49,138 nucleotides of DNA from the NCBI GenBank assembly GCA_900320845.1, contig ONTS01000021.1, forward strand, positions 2,421 through 51,558, given 5' to 3'. Position 1 is the stretch's first letter. Each line of letters opens with the position of its first letter. The position numbers were made by a program, and so were the translations under genes. This stretch comes from an uncultured Prevotellaceae bacterium. GTDB taxonomy: Bacteria; Bacteroidota; Bacteroidia; Bacteroidales; Bacteroidaceae. Shown piece by piece: positions 17,708 through 27,169 of the stretch. Below the pieces are notes generated by a model. It made no database searches and was not told where the DNA came from. It worked only from the letters and a program-made list of their open reading frames with translations.

Positions 17708-18643
17708 TTATTCAGTATCTTTCACTATATGTACCCAGCTGGTATGTTTCGGGCGTATGGTGATAATACCGCTTTCTTCATCATGCTGGTTTTCTTGGTA
17801 TTGTCTCAATGCCATACTGATAACCGCCATATATTTCTCTTTGTCTTGACTTTCCTGCAAGGCTTCAGCCTTCAACTTGTCTTTGTGTCGCAAGAAGATT
17901 TCTTTGCGTTGTTGCTTTTTCAATTCTTCTTTCTTGGCTTGCTTACGCTTCATATAGATGCCAAAGAGTGAGAAGAATATGTACAGCAAGGCAAGACATG
18001 AGAATACAATAGACATGGACAATATGGTAATTCCGAAGCCATGCGGGTCGTCTCGCTTCAGACGTGCAGCCTTGGTTTCAACCACATGGGCGAAGTTCTC
18101 AGTCTCGGCGGTTACCTGATCTACAGATTTCACTACCCATTGGTCATCACCATCTTTAATACGCGCGTATGATTCGTCTACGGCCAGCACTGGAATAGTG
18201 ACTGAATCGATCAGGTCGATACCATTTCCGTCGTACAGAGCTATCCAATTCACCTTTGAAAGGTCTACCTTACCCTTCAGATGCTGTATACCTCGATTGC
18301 TTGTACTATTAAGAAAGAGCAACAGATGCTCCTTTCCGTTGAGCTGAGTGCTATGGTCGCCTGATGGAATGATGCTCATCATGGCAATGCGTTCAGGTGC
18401 GCTCAAAGTCTGGTCTAGCACGCGGCGATCCGTGGCGATGTACATATTGCGCACATTGTACGTTGAATACGATGCATTCACCAGCTCTATCCAAGGTAAA
18501 TGGTTGCCATATTTGTCGGTGATGCTCTTCTCGTTACCGATAAGCACCTCGTTAATTTTAATGTTTCTTGCACCTTGTGCCCATGAAGTTGTTTGACAAC
18601 AAATGACTAAGAGTAAAAGAAACAGATATGAGAGTTTTTTCAT
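17708..18643 (-). CDS. OadG-family decarboxylase gamma subunit fused to a secreted lamin-tail-like domain
   Basis: A 311-aa protein with a signal peptide (1-22, ending SWAQG), then a region of about 145 residues (28-172) that reads like a lamin-tail domain: KINEVL near its start, LPWIELVNAS, LLLFLNS, and WIALYDGNGIDLIDSV. A transmembrane helix follows (about 205-229), then a basic, charged coiled-coil-like cytoplasmic tail (230-290) and a final IRPKHTSWVHIVK. The TM plus charged tail is the OadG part, which tethers the biotin carrier or carboxyltransferase to the pump. Ordinary OadG proteins are about 80-100 aa and lack the secreted domain. The gene is first in the pump operon; about 110 bp separate it from the transporter gene upstream. 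Confidence 0.82.
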   Translation of the reverse strand: MKKLSYLFLLLLVICCQTTSWAQGARNIKINEVLIGNEKSITDKYGNHLPWIELVNASYSTYNVRNMYIATDRRVLDQTLSAPERIAMMSIIPSGDHSTQLNGKEHLLLFLNSTSNRGIQHLKGKVDLSKVNWIALYDGNGIDLIDSVTIPVLAVDESYARIKDGDDQWVVKSVDQVTAETENFAHVVETKAARLKRDDPHGFGITILSMSIVFSCLALLYIFFSLFGIYMKRKQAKKEELKKQQRKEIFLRHKDKLKAEALQESQDKEKYMAVISMALRQYQENQHDEESGIITIRPKHTSWVHIVKDTE

Positions 18644-18751
18644 AATCGAAAAAAGTATAGTGGGGTAGGGCTAGGTTATGTTTGTAATGTCTTATATATA
18701 ATATAGGTGTAATGCTTTTTAGGCATTTGTTATATTGTCTGCATCTCTCGC

Positions 18752-20452
18752 CTATCCGGCGGAACAACAGAACAAAATAAGCAACTGTGCGATAAGAATG
18801 CGTAGGAACATACTCAAAGGATAAACCGTAGAGTAACCAATAGATGGTGCTTCGTGTTGACATATTCCATCAGCATATGCTAAAGCCGGCGGGTCAGTGT
18901 AGGTACCGGCTATCATTCCTGACAGCGTGAAGTAATTTATATGATAACGCAATCGTGCATAAGTTCCAACAATGAGTATGGGAATAGTGGTAATCAAGAA
19001 ACCGGTATAGACATATTTCAGACCATCGCCTTGAATAATGATGTCTATAAAGCCTTCACCGGCTTTTATACCCACACTGGCTAAGAATAGTACCAAGCCT
19101 ATTTCACGAAGCATCATGTTGGCACTCGTGGTCGTGTAGGTCACCAATCTAATGCGATAACCGAAACGTCCAATAAGTATCGCTATGATAAGAGGCCCCC
19201 CTGCTAAACCTAATCGTAAAGGAGTAGGCATGCCCGGTATTGCAATGGGAAGACTACCAAAAATGAGTCCTATCATAATGCCGATAAAGATGGTCGCAAT
19301 GTTTGGCGCATTCAGACGACGCTCGGAGTTACCCACCAAGTTTGCCACTCGCTCAACATGGTCTTTGGGACCAACAACCATCAGTCTATCGCCTACACGC
19401 AGATGCAGACTTGGACGCGCTAACAGCTCAATGCCTTGACGATGGATGCGGGTAACGTTGACACCATACATGCCACGGAAATTGAGTTTGCCAACGGTCT
19501 TGCCGGTAAGAGACGGGTTGGTCACGATAACACGACGTGAAACCATGGGCTGTTCTTCCAGCTGCTCATTCCATTCGGCTTTGATTTCTGGACCTATAAA
19601 GGCTTTGATAGCTTCTTCATCAGCTTCAGAACAAACAACCATCAGCTCGTCGCCTAACTCAAATGTAGTGTTTCTGTCAGGAATAGATACTTGACCATCG
19701 TGCAGGATACGAGAACATACAATGTCACGATTCAGGAACTCCTTAATTTTGAACAGCGGGCGACCGGCAACATAAACATTATCCACACGGAGGTGTATGA
19801 TGCGTGGCTTTACATTGGGGTCTTCTATTTCTTCTTCCTTAGCCAATTCCTTCTCTTCCGCATCGAGATTAACGTGGCAAAGTTTACGCAGCAGCAATGT
19901 CGCACCGATAATGCCAAGCACACCTAATGGGTAGGCACAGGCATAGCCATTGGCTATTGCAGGAGCAGCAGTCTCACCATAAACTGATTGGAGTGCCTCA
20001 TTGGCAGCACCCAAACCCGGAGTGTTGGTTACGGCACCATATAATGTTCCGACCATCATCGGAAGGTTGTGTACATCGGAAGTATCAAAGAAGATGAAAT
20101 AGCAGGCAAACATGATGCACACATTCAGTAATATCAAAGCTACTGACATGAGATTCAGCTCAAGACCACCCTTACGAAAACTTTCGAAAAAGCCAGGTCC
20201 TACCTGCAAACCGATCATAAAGACAAATAGCATCAGACCAAAGTCCTGCATAAAGGTCAGAATTTCTACTGGTGCAGTAAAGCCAAAATGTCCGGCCACA
20301 ATACCAGCAAAGAGAACAAATGTTACACCCAAAGAGATGCCAGCTATCTTTATCTTGCCTAGATAAACTCCACAAGCAATAACCATGGAGTACAGCAGGG
20401 CTATGTGGGCAACTGAATGGGAATCTGTAAATAATCGCAGTAACCAGTCCAT
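18752..20452 (-). CDS. AspT/YidE/YbjL-type membrane transporter
   Basis: A 566-aa inner-membrane protein built as two homologous membrane halves (about 1-180 and 380-566; 'AspT/YidE/YbjL duplication' family) around two cytoplasmic RCK/TrkA_C domains (about 205-285 and 295-375, the second containing LRVGDRLMVVGPKDHVERVANLVG). Conserved glycine-rich segments are FVFMIGLQVGPGFFESFRKGG and its counterpart FLASVGIKAGEGFI. AspT itself exchanges aspartate for alanine; the substrate here cannot be told. The start at 20452 fits a promoter -7 box 32 bp upstream. Confidence 0.9.
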   Translation of the reverse strand: MDWLLRLFTDSHSVAHIALLYSMVIACGVYLGKIKIAGISLGVTFVLFAGIVAGHFGFTAPVEILTFMQDFGLMLFVFMIGLQVGPGFFESFRKGGLELNLMSVALILLNVCIMFACYFIFFDTSDVHNLPMMVGTLYGAVTNTPGLGAANEALQSVYGETAAPAIANGYACAYPLGVLGIIGATLLLRKLCHVNLDAEEKELAKEEEIEDPNVKPRIIHLRVDNVYVAGRPLFKIKEFLNRDIVCSRILHDGQVSIPDRNTTFELGDELMVVCSEADEEAIKAFIGPEIKAEWNEQLEEQPMVSRRVIVTNPSLTGKTVGKLNFRGMYGVNVTRIHRQGIELLARPSLHLRVGDRLMVVGPKDHVERVANLVGNSERRLNAPNIATIFIGIMIGLIFGSLPIAIPGMPTPLRLGLAGGPLIIAILIGRFGYRIRLVTYTTTSANMMLREIGLVLFLASVGIKAGEGFIDIIIQGDGLKYVYTGFLITTIPILIVGTYARLRYHINYFTLSGMIAGTYTDPPALAYADGICQHEAPSIGYSTVYPLSMFLRILIAQLLILFCCSAG

Positions 20453-20483
20453 GACAGTTTATTTCATATTACTTTACGACGAG

Positions 20484-20491
20484 CAAAGGTA
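20484..20491 (-). promoter_or_regulatory. -7 promoter box for the AspT-like gene
   Basis: TACCTTTG on the minus strand, 32 bases before the start codon. A good -33 box at 19-20 bases is not evident, so only the -7 element is called. Confidence 0.5.
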
Positions 20492-20541
20492 CAACATTTT
20501 TAACAATCATCCTCATCACACGTTATTTTCCGCATATATCA

Positions 20542-21378
20542 TCATTTAATGTCACGCAGAGCCGATAAGTTGTCACTTACGACCAACTCTTGTGCTGTAA
20601 TATTATGATAGTGACGCATATATTTTTCCACATGTTTCAGTTCTTCTGATTTGTACAAAGGAGTTGACAGGCAGCGGTTGGCAACCCATTGTATCTTTGC
20701 AATGTACATGTCGCGCTCCCATTGCTCACGTGTGTCAAACATAGAAAGGCCGTAGCGAGAGAGGAGGTAGAAGCATAGACAGTCGCCCACGATGAATGCT
20801 CGATTCATCATTGCTCGTTGGCTGGCGGTGTAAAAACGAATGTACAAAGGATAATCGGCACCCAGATATTTCTCAAGACATATACCGATACGGGTGTCAT
20901 TTACTATCACGCTCTGTTGAAGAGCCCCTATTTGGGCATAGAACGAAGGTAGAGGAAGGTCGGGAAACAATTTATGTAGCGTTGTAAACGACGAGCGCAA
21001 TGAATGTTCAACATCGCTCATGTCCTCATATTGTAACTCTGCGTCACGAGAGACTTGCTGCATGATAGAGTCTTGATAGAACTGAAGCAACGTTGCATTG
21101 ATGTTTAAGTCTGTCGCTCTGCCTATACCCAGTACATCTTCTATCAATGTACGGGTCTCTGTCGGATACAACAAACTCATCTGTTGCAATGCCGAGTAGT
21201 CACAGGTGGTCACATATCGGTATTGCAACTGGTCAAAACGGTCGATGCGTATACTTGCTATACTGTCGCGTTGACTCTCCTTGTCAGGCATACCGACACC
21301 ACAGCTGGAACACAAAACAAAGGCTATTGTGTATATAAGAGCATGGGATATACCCAACAAAGGTTTCAACACCGACAT
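20542..21378 (-). CDS. GldB-like lipoprotein
   Basis: A 278-aa protein with an N-terminal hydrophobic segment and a cysteine (about residue 29, in VLCSSCGVG) suited to lipidation. The body resembles gliding-motility lipoprotein GldB: IRIDRFDQLQYRY early, a YPTETRTLIEDVLGIG segment, then a helical region with LHKLFPDLPLPSFYAQIG and a C-terminal part containing YIAKIQWVANRCL and LVVSDNLSALRDIK. GldB homologues occur widely in non-gliding Bacteroidota, where the job is unknown (envelope-related). It follows proS (132 bp gap), same strand. The assignment rests on overall pattern rather than a catalytic motif. Confidence 0.65.
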   Translation of the reverse strand: MSVLKPLLGISHALIYTIAFVLCSSCGVGMPDKESQRDSIASIRIDRFDQLQYRYVTTCDYSALQQMSLLYPTETRTLIEDVLGIGRATDLNINATLLQFYQDSIMQQVSRDAELQYEDMSDVEHSLRSSFTTLHKLFPDLPLPSFYAQIGALQQSVIVNDTRIGICLEKYLGADYPLYIRFYTASQRAMMNRAFIVGDCLCFYLLSRYGLSMFDTREQWERDMYIAKIQWVANRCLSTPLYKSEELKHVEKYMRHYHNITAQELVVSDNLSALRDIK

Positions 21379-21510
21379 CGATGATACGCAATTATACCAT
21401 TATCATTTACTATGTTCCTATTCGCAGTCATTGATTCCCTCCTTTCTCCCCGAATCAATGTTCAGCAATTGTATAGCGAAGCTTACGGTAAGCAACTATT
21501 CTGCTTGCCT

Positions 21511-22992
21511 TTAATAAGCTCGCGCCATAATGGCACGGCATACAGAAGGCTTGCCGCTTACCATGTCAACACCTGCCGACTGGTTGCTGTCAAATGGCAC
21601 GCAACGTATAGTGGCCTGCGTTTCTTCCTTGATACGTGCCTCTGTCTCGGCAGTACCATCCCAAGGACACAGGAAGAAACCACCATCTTTAATACGTTCC
21701 TTGAACTCATCGTAATTCTCGCACTCATAAATGCGGGCGTCACGAGCTGCTAGAGCTTTTTTGTAGATGTTCGATTGTATCTCGTCCAGCAACTTTTCGA
21801 TGTGGTTGTCTATGCCTTCTATCGGCATTGTCTCCTTCTCCAGAGTGTCACGGCGCATCAACTCGACTGTACTATTCTCCATATCGCGTCCGCCAAAAGC
21901 AAGACGTACAGGAACGCCTTTCAGTTCGTAGTTGGCAAACTTGAAGCCGGGACGCTTATTGTCTGCATTGTCATACTTAACTGAGATATTGCGTTTTTTC
22001 AGTCCTTCAATAATGGGAGCTATATACGCATCAAGTTCTTTCAGTTGATCAGCGCCCTTGGAAATAGGAATGATTACAACCTGTATGGGAGCAAGTTTCG
22101 GAGGCAATACCAGACCATTGTCATCGCTGTGTGTCATAATCAATGCACCTATGAGGCGTGTAGAAACTCCCCACGATGTAGCCCATACATACTCGGGTTT
22201 ATTTTCTTTGTTGAGGAATGTAACATCAAACGCTTTGGCAAAATTCTGACCTAGGAAATGACTTGTTCCGCTTTGCAATGCTTTTCCGTCCTGCATCATA
22301 GCCTCTATAGTGTATGTGTCGAGCGCACCGGCAAAACGTTCGGTCTCGCTCTTCACGCCTTGTATGACCGGCATCGCCATCCATTGCTCAGCAAAATTGG
22401 CATAGACGCCGAGCATGCGACGTGCTTCTTCTTCTGCCTCCTCACGGGTGGCATGTGCGGTGTGTCCCTCCTGCCAAAGAAATTCTGATGTGCGAAGGAA
22501 AGGACGAGTCCGCATTTCCCAACGCATGACGTTACACCACTGGTTGCACATGAGGGGAAGATCGCGCCAAGAATGAATCCATCCGCGATAAGTGTTCCAT
22601 ATAATGGTCTCAGACGTGGGACGCACGATCAGCTCCTCCTCCAAACGAGCGGAAGGATCTACCTCCAATCCGCCTTTTTCTTTATCAGCACGAAGACGAT
22701 AGTGGGTGACAACGGCGCATTCCTTGGCAAAGCCTTCAACGTGTTCCGCTTCACGGGAGAAAAAGGACTTCGGTATCAACAATGGGAAATAAGCATTCTC
22801 CGCACCTGTTTCCTTAAACATTGCATCCAGCTGATGCTGCATCTTCTCCCATAACGCATAACCGTATGGCTTAATAACCATACAGCCACGAACGGATGAC
22901 TGCTCGGCAAGATCTGCCTTTACTATTAAATCATTATACCACTGCGAATAATTCTCGGCTCGCTTTGTCAGCCCTTTCAATTCTTGTGCCAT
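21511..22992 (-). CDS. proS: proline--tRNA ligase (archaeal/eukaryotic type)
   Basis: Class II synthetase charging tRNA-Pro. It is the short 493-aa form without the bacterial editing insertion. Motif 2 lies in the segment [19 protein letters not shown], next to EGHTAHAT; motif 1 and the [14 protein letters not shown] region precede it. The anticodon-binding domain (about 290-400) is followed by the extra C-terminal zinc-type domain of this subclass, which ends in the usual aromatic ARAY. A -7 promoter box is seen at 23080-23087. Confidence 0.96.
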   Translation of the reverse strand: MAQELKGLTKRAENYSQWYNDLIVKADLAEQSSVRGCMVIKPYGYALWEKMQHQLDAMFKETGAENAYFPLLIPKSFFSREAEHVEGFAKECAVVTHYRLRADKEKGGLEVDPSARLEEELIVRPTSETIIWNTYRGWIHSWRDLPLMCNQWCNVMRWEMRTRPFLRTSEFLWQEGHTAHATREEAEEEARRMLGVYANFAEQWMAMPVIQGVKSETERFAGALDTYTIEAMMQDGKALQSGTSHFLGQNFAKAFDVTFLNKENKPEYVWATSWGVSTRLIGALIMTHSDDNGLVLPPKLAPIQVVIIPISKGADQLKELDAYIAPIIEGLKKRNISVKYDNADNKRPGFKFANYELKGVPVRLAFGGRDMENSTVELMRRDTLEKETMPIEGIDNHIEKLLDEIQSNIYKKALAARDARIYECENYDEFKERIKDGGFFLCPWDGTAETEARIKEETQATIRCVPFDSNQSAGVDMVSGKPSVCRAIMARAY

Positions 22993-23079
22993 ATTAGTTT
23001 TATATGATTCTTTACATGGGGTTAAAATCTACTGTTTATCTTTATAGCATCTGTCATGGCAAAAATGCCAAACCGCATG

Positions 23080-23087
23080 CAAAGATA
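23080..23087 (-). promoter_or_regulatory. -7 promoter box for proS
   Basis: TATCTTTG on the minus strand, matching TAnnTTTG, about 88 bases upstream of the proS start. The -33 box is unclear. Confidence 0.45.
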
Positions 23088-23201
23088 CGCAGAAATATGA
23101 AATCAAGAAACGGAAATACAAAAATGCTCACAACAGAACCGTCAATGCCAAAAAAAAAGCAAGTTTTACTTCTCGTTTTAATCTTAAATATTACCTTTGC
23201 A

Positions 23202-23209
23202 AATGTATC
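23202..23209 (+). promoter_or_regulatory. -7 promoter box for the OmpA-like gene
   Basis: TACCTTTG on the plus strand, an exact TAnnTTTG match. TTTA at 23177-23180 is a weak -33 candidate (21-base spacer). The start site would be near 23216, leaving a leader of about 85 bases. Confidence 0.5.
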
Positions 23210-23300
23210 CTATGGCAAAGTATGGTGCTCTGCTCCATAACAAACAATGCCAATCCATACACATAAAACAATAAAAACATTCACTAATCCCAAATTTGTT

Positions 23301-23987
23301 ATGAGAAAAATGAAATTTTTAACGCTTGCACTTTGCGTGGCACTTGTAACTGGTTGTACAACTAAGCAAGGTACCGGAACACTGCTCGGAACAGGTGCAG
23401 GAGCCGTTCTCGGTGGCGTTCTTGGACAAATCATTGGAAAAGACTCTAAGAGTACTGCTATCGGTGCAGCCATTGGTGGTGCTGTAGGTGCTGGTGCTGG
23501 TGCCATCATCGGTAAGAAGATGGACAAGGTCGCCGCTGCTGCAGCTCAGGTAGAGAATGCTAAGGTTGAAGAAATCACCGATGCAAATGGCCTGAAGGCT
23601 GTAAAGGTGACTTTCGACTCAGGTATTCTTTTTGCTACAAACAAGGCTGACCTCAACAATGTTTCAAAGAATTCATTGAAGAACTTTGCCAGCGTAGTAA
23701 AGGAGGATAATCAGATTCAGGTCGACGTGCAAGGTCATACCGACAGCACTGGTTCGGATGAGATCAACAATCCTCTCTCCATGAGACGTGCACAGTCTGT
23801 TGTCAACTATCTCGTTGAATGTGGTGTTCCTTATTCTCAGTTCGCAAAAGTTGAAGGCCTCGGCTCAACGCAGCCTGTGGCTTCAAACGAAACTGCCGAA
23901 GGAAGACAGCAGAACAGACGCGTTGAGGTGTACATGTATGCATCTCAGGCTATGATTGATTCAGCTAACCAACAGGCTGCCAATTAA
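23301..23987 (+). CDS. OmpA-family lipoprotein with glycine-zipper segment
   Basis: A 228-aa outer-membrane-anchored lipoprotein with lipobox VTGC (Cys19). A glycine-zipper region (about 26-77; GAGAVLGGVLGQIIGK and IGAAIGGAVGAGAGAIIGKK) may insert in the membrane. The C-terminal OmpA/peptidoglycan-binding domain (about 105-220) contains VQGHTDSTGSDEINNPLSM and the conserved RRAQSVVNYL and RRVEV. It probably links the outer membrane to peptidoglycan (YiaD-like). The start at 23301 places the lipobox at the expected distance; the frame is open upstream to 23247 but without a signal peptide. A terminator-like hairpin follows. Confidence 0.92.
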   Translation: MRKMKFLTLALCVALVTGCTTKQGTGTLLGTGAGAVLGGVLGQIIGKDSKSTAIGAAIGGAVGAGAGAIIGKKMDKVAAAAAQVENAKVEEITDANGLKAVKVTFDSGILFATNKADLNNVSKNSLKNFASVVKEDNQIQVDVQGHTDSTGSDEINNPLSMRRAQSVVNYLVECGVPYSQFAKVEGLGSTQPVASNETAEGRQQNRRVEVYMYASQAMIDSANQQAAN

Positions 23988-24012
23988 TCATATCAACATT
24001 TCAATATCATAA

Positions 24013-24062
24013 CATCCCCTCCCTTACTCCCCCGAAAAACATAGGGGATGGGGGAGGGGATG
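24013..24062 (+). terminator. hairpin after the OmpA-like gene
   Basis: CATCCCCTCCC (24013-24023) pairs with GGGAGGGGATG (24052-24062), with further C/G pairing possible inside. The stem is GC-rich and strong but is not followed by a T run. Confidence 0.6.
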
Positions 24063-24097
24063 ATAATGTTAAAAACGTCTAGATTTAACATAGCCCT

Positions 24098-24805
24098 GTG
24101 CTCAAAATTATAGGAAAAATCATTAAGTGGACTCTCATCGTGTTTTTCACTAGTAGTGTCCTGATGGTAATTGTCTATCGATGGCTACCAGTGTATGTCA
24201 CACCATTGATGGTCTTCAATACCATCGGACATGTCTTTAAAGGTGAAAAAGCCACATTCTTTCACGAATGGGTGCCCCTTCACCGCATGTCACAACACTT
24301 GCCCATAGCGGTTATTTCCAGTGAAGACCAAAACTATCCTATCCATCACGGCTTCGATTTACAGGCCATAGAGCAGGCGGTTGAGTACAACAAGACACAC
24401 ACAAGAAAAAGGGGAGCTTCAACCATAAGCCAACAGACGGCTAAAAATGTTTTCCTCTGGCAAGGAAGAACATGGCTAAGAAAAGGATTGGAAGCATATT
24501 TCACCTTCCTCATCGAACTATTTTGGAGCAAGGAAAGAATCATGGAGGTGTATCTCAACTCCATAGAAATGGGTGATGACATATATGGATCCGAGGCAGT
24601 GGCTAAACAGCACTTTAACAAAACGGCAGAACTTCTCACAAGAGAAGAGTGTGCGCTGATAGCGGCATCATTGCCAAACCCACATAAGTATAACTCCGCT
24701 CAGCCCTCACCATATTTAGTTAAAAGAAAATATGCTATACTTCGACAGATGAAATTTGTGGAGTATGCATACCCGCAACTGAAAGGCTACACTATAAAAG
24801 ATTAA
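24098..24805 (+). CDS. mtgA: monofunctional biosynthetic peptidoglycan transglycosylase
   Basis: A 235-aa GT51 glycosyltransferase that polymerises lipid II into glycan strands. It has an N-terminal membrane anchor (about 8-32), the catalytic Glu (E76) in SSEDQNYPIHHGFD, and the second motif RGASTISQQTAKNVFLW (105-121), followed by the KERIMEVYLNSIEMG motif. There is no transpeptidase domain, as expected for MtgA. The start is GTG at 24098 (no ATG fits upstream in frame). The helicase gene follows 66 bp later on the same strand. Confidence 0.94.
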   Translation: MLKIIGKIIKWTLIVFFTSSVLMVIVYRWLPVYVTPLMVFNTIGHVFKGEKATFFHEWVPLHRMSQHLPIAVISSEDQNYPIHHGFDLQAIEQAVEYNKTHTRKRGASTISQQTAKNVFLWQGRTWLRKGLEAYFTFLIELFWSKERIMEVYLNSIEMGDDIYGSEAVAKQHFNKTAELLTREECALIAASLPNPHKYNSAQPSPYLVKRKYAILRQMKFVEYAYPQLKGYTIKD

Positions 24806-24871
24806 CTCAAACATTTGCTCATAAAGATATAAGCTACTGAGCATTATTTCTTAAACGTCTCATGCAGTAAT

Positions 24872-27160
24872 ATGGATTTTCTGGATTCTCTCAACCAACA
24901 GCAACGAGCAGCTGTTGAATATGTGGACGGTGCATCCTTAGTTATTGCCGGTGCAGGATCGGGCAAGACAAGGGTGCTTACCTATAAAATAGCACACCTT
25001 ATAAGTCTTGGCATGCAGCCATGGCAAATCATGGCACTGACATTTACTAACAAGGCAGCAGACGAAATGAAAGTGCGTATCGCTCAACTGGTTGGAGAAG
25101 ACAAGGCGCGTTATGTTGTCATGGGAACGTTCCATAGCATCTTTGCCCGAATATTGAGAAGAGAAGCACAATCCATAGGATACGAACCCAACTATACCAT
25201 TTATGACGAGTTGGACAGCAGGCAACTGATAAAACAGATTGTCAAAGACCTACAACTTGACGACAAAATATACAAGCCCTCACTGATACAGAGCCACATT
25301 TCAATGGCAAAGAACTTTCTTGTTCTGCCCGAGGATTATGCACGGCACAATGCCTATGTGAAACGTGATAAAGAAACGAAGATACCACACACGGCCGAAA
25401 TCTATGCCACGTATCAACACAGGTTGCAACGAAGCAATGCCATGGACTTTGACGACCTGCTGGTCAACACATGCCTACTCTTCGACCATAACCCCGACAT
25501 CAGACAACGTTATGCGGATCATTACCACTTCGTCCTCGTCGACGAATACCAAGATACCAACTACGTTCAACAATGCATTCTCCTCCAACTCACCAACGAG
25601 CGACAGCGGGTATGCGTAGTTGGCGATGACGCACAAAGTATCTATGCCTTTAGAGGGGCAAACATTGACAACATACTGGGTTTCCAGCAGCAATACCAGC
25701 AGACAAAGCTCTTCAAACTGGAACGCAACTATCGCTCGTCGCAGACCATTGTAAAGGCAGCTAATAGCCTTATCGAACACAACGAACGCCAAATCAAAAA
25801 GGATGTTTACAGCGAAGAAGGACAGGGCACACCTATCACGATACACGGATGCGAAGATGATAAGGAAGAGGCGGCATACGTTTGTCGGAGCATGATACAG
25901 CTCCACAAACAGAAGCATATTTCCTACAACGATATAGTGGTGCTTTACAGGACACATGCGCAAAGCAGACTGTTCGAAGATCAGTTGCGCAAACAACACA
26001 TCCAATACCGCATCTACGGTGGAACGAGCTTTTACCAGCGCAAAGAGGTGAAGGATATCATGGCATATCTGCGCCTCACCTGCAACCTTCACGACGAAGA
26101 ATCCCTCCGACGCATCATAAACTATCCCACAAGAGGCATCGGCAACACCACAATCAATAAAATCGTAGAAGCAGCACGCACTAACAATATCACCCTCTGG
26201 GATGTGCTGCAAGACGACGTGCTGCACACACTGCCTGCCAACAAAGCCACTATCACCAAACTGTCGGATTTCCGCGATCTTATCCTCTCTTTCGTTGACC
26301 TTACAAAGGGGAAAGATGCATACGAAGTCGGACAACACATCGTTCAAGTTAGCGGTATTGCCCAAGACCTCATGACAGATGCCACTGTTGAAGGACTTGC
26401 ACGAGTAGAAAACATGCAGGAGATGCTCACCAGCATGCACGAGTTTGTGGAAAAGGCGCTTAAAGACGAAACATCCACTACCCTCGAAAGCTTCCTGCAG
26501 GAAGCAGCACTGCGTACAGATAACGACCAACTGGTGGACGCCGATGAAGAAGCTGTTACGTTGATGACTGTCCACAGTGCAAAAGGACTCGAGTACGATG
26601 CTGTGTTCATAGTGGGAATGGAGGAAAACATCTTCCCGTCGCAAAGGGCGCTGTTCTCGTTACGCGAATTAGAGGAGGAAAGGCGACTGCTATATGTAGC
26701 TCTCACAAGGGCAAAATCTTACTGTTGGCTCACCTATGCACAAAACCGATTCCGCTACGGGAACACCGAATTCAACCGCCCCAGTCGCTTTCTCAATGAG
26801 ATAGATCCGACTTATGTACAGCAGAAATCGCTCCCTGTTTCCGACAGCCTATTCCACCAATCCCGTGCAGCACTGCCTCCACGCCGCTGGCGCCCGCTTT
26901 CATCTGTGCTGGGACAGAAGAATACAACCACGCCTGATGCCGTACTGACCCTTTCTGAACGAAAGCAGATGGTGCGCAACGCTGCTACTGCCGAATCGCC
27001 CTATAAGAAAGGCATGCGTGTACAGCATAGCCGATTCGGTGAAGGATCCGTACTTCACTGTGAAGGAACAGGTGAAAATACGAAAGTAAAGGTTGCGTTC
27101 GACAGGGTCGGAGAAAAACAACTTCTCGCCAAATTTGCCAAACTGGTCATTCTTTCATAA
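24872..27160 (+). CDS. pcrA: UvrD/PcrA-type DNA helicase (SF1A)
   Basis: A 762-aa 3'-5' helicase for DNA repair and replication. The N-terminal Q motif LNQQQRAAVEYVDG is followed by Walker A (GAGSGKT, 27-33), the Walker B box LVDEYQDTNYVQQ (D224-E225), then GDDAQSIYAFRGA, LERNYRSSQTI, and the late motifs VDADEEAVTLMTVHSAKGLE and RRLLYVALTRAK. The C-terminal tail (about 700-762) contains VQHSRFGEGSVL and ends like the PcrA/UvrD Tudor-like domain that contacts RNA polymerase. The antiporter gene starts 9 bp after the stop. Confidence 0.96.
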   Translation: MDFLDSLNQQQRAAVEYVDGASLVIAGAGSGKTRVLTYKIAHLISLGMQPWQIMALTFTNKAADEMKVRIAQLVGEDKARYVVMGTFHSIFARILRREAQSIGYEPNYTIYDELDSRQLIKQIVKDLQLDDKIYKPSLIQSHISMAKNFLVLPEDYARHNAYVKRDKETKIPHTAEIYATYQHRLQRSNAMDFDDLLVNTCLLFDHNPDIRQRYADHYHFVLVDEYQDTNYVQQCILLQLTNERQRVCVVGDDAQSIYAFRGANIDNILGFQQQYQQTKLFKLERNYRSSQTIVKAANSLIEHNERQIKKDVYSEEGQGTPITIHGCEDDKEEAAYVCRSMIQLHKQKHISYNDIVVLYRTHAQSRLFEDQLRKQHIQYRIYGGTSFYQRKEVKDIMAYLRLTCNLHDEESLRRIINYPTRGIGNTTINKIVEAARTNNITLWDVLQDDVLHTLPANKATITKLSDFRDLILSFVDLTKGKDAYEVGQHIVQVSGIAQDLMTDATVEGLARVENMQEMLTSMHEFVEKALKDETSTTLESFLQEAALRTDNDQLVDADEEAVTLMTVHSAKGLEYDAVFIVGMEENIFPSQRALFSLRELEEERRLLYVALTRAKSYCWLTYAQNRFRYGNTEFNRPSRFLNEIDPTYVQQKSLPVSDSLFHQSRAALPPRRWRPLSSVLGQKNTTTPDAVLTLSERKQMVRNAATAESPYKKGMRVQHSRFGEGSVLHCEGTGENTKVKVAFDRVGEKQLLAKFAKLVILS

Positions 27161-27169
27161 CTTTGCAAC

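Larger units (their letters stand above)
22993..23300. other. divergent intergenic region between proS and the OmpA-like gene
   Basis: About 310 bp holding outward promoters for both neighbours (minus-strand TATCTTTG at 23080-23087, plus-strand TACCTTTG at 23202-23209). A 78-codon plus-strand frame at 23004-23240 has no recognisable features and overlaps both promoters, so I do not call it. Confidence 0.6.

Noticed and set aside
23004-23240. 78-codon plus-strand ORF upstream of the OmpA-like gene
   Set aside because: Overlaps the promoters of both neighbours and has no protein features.
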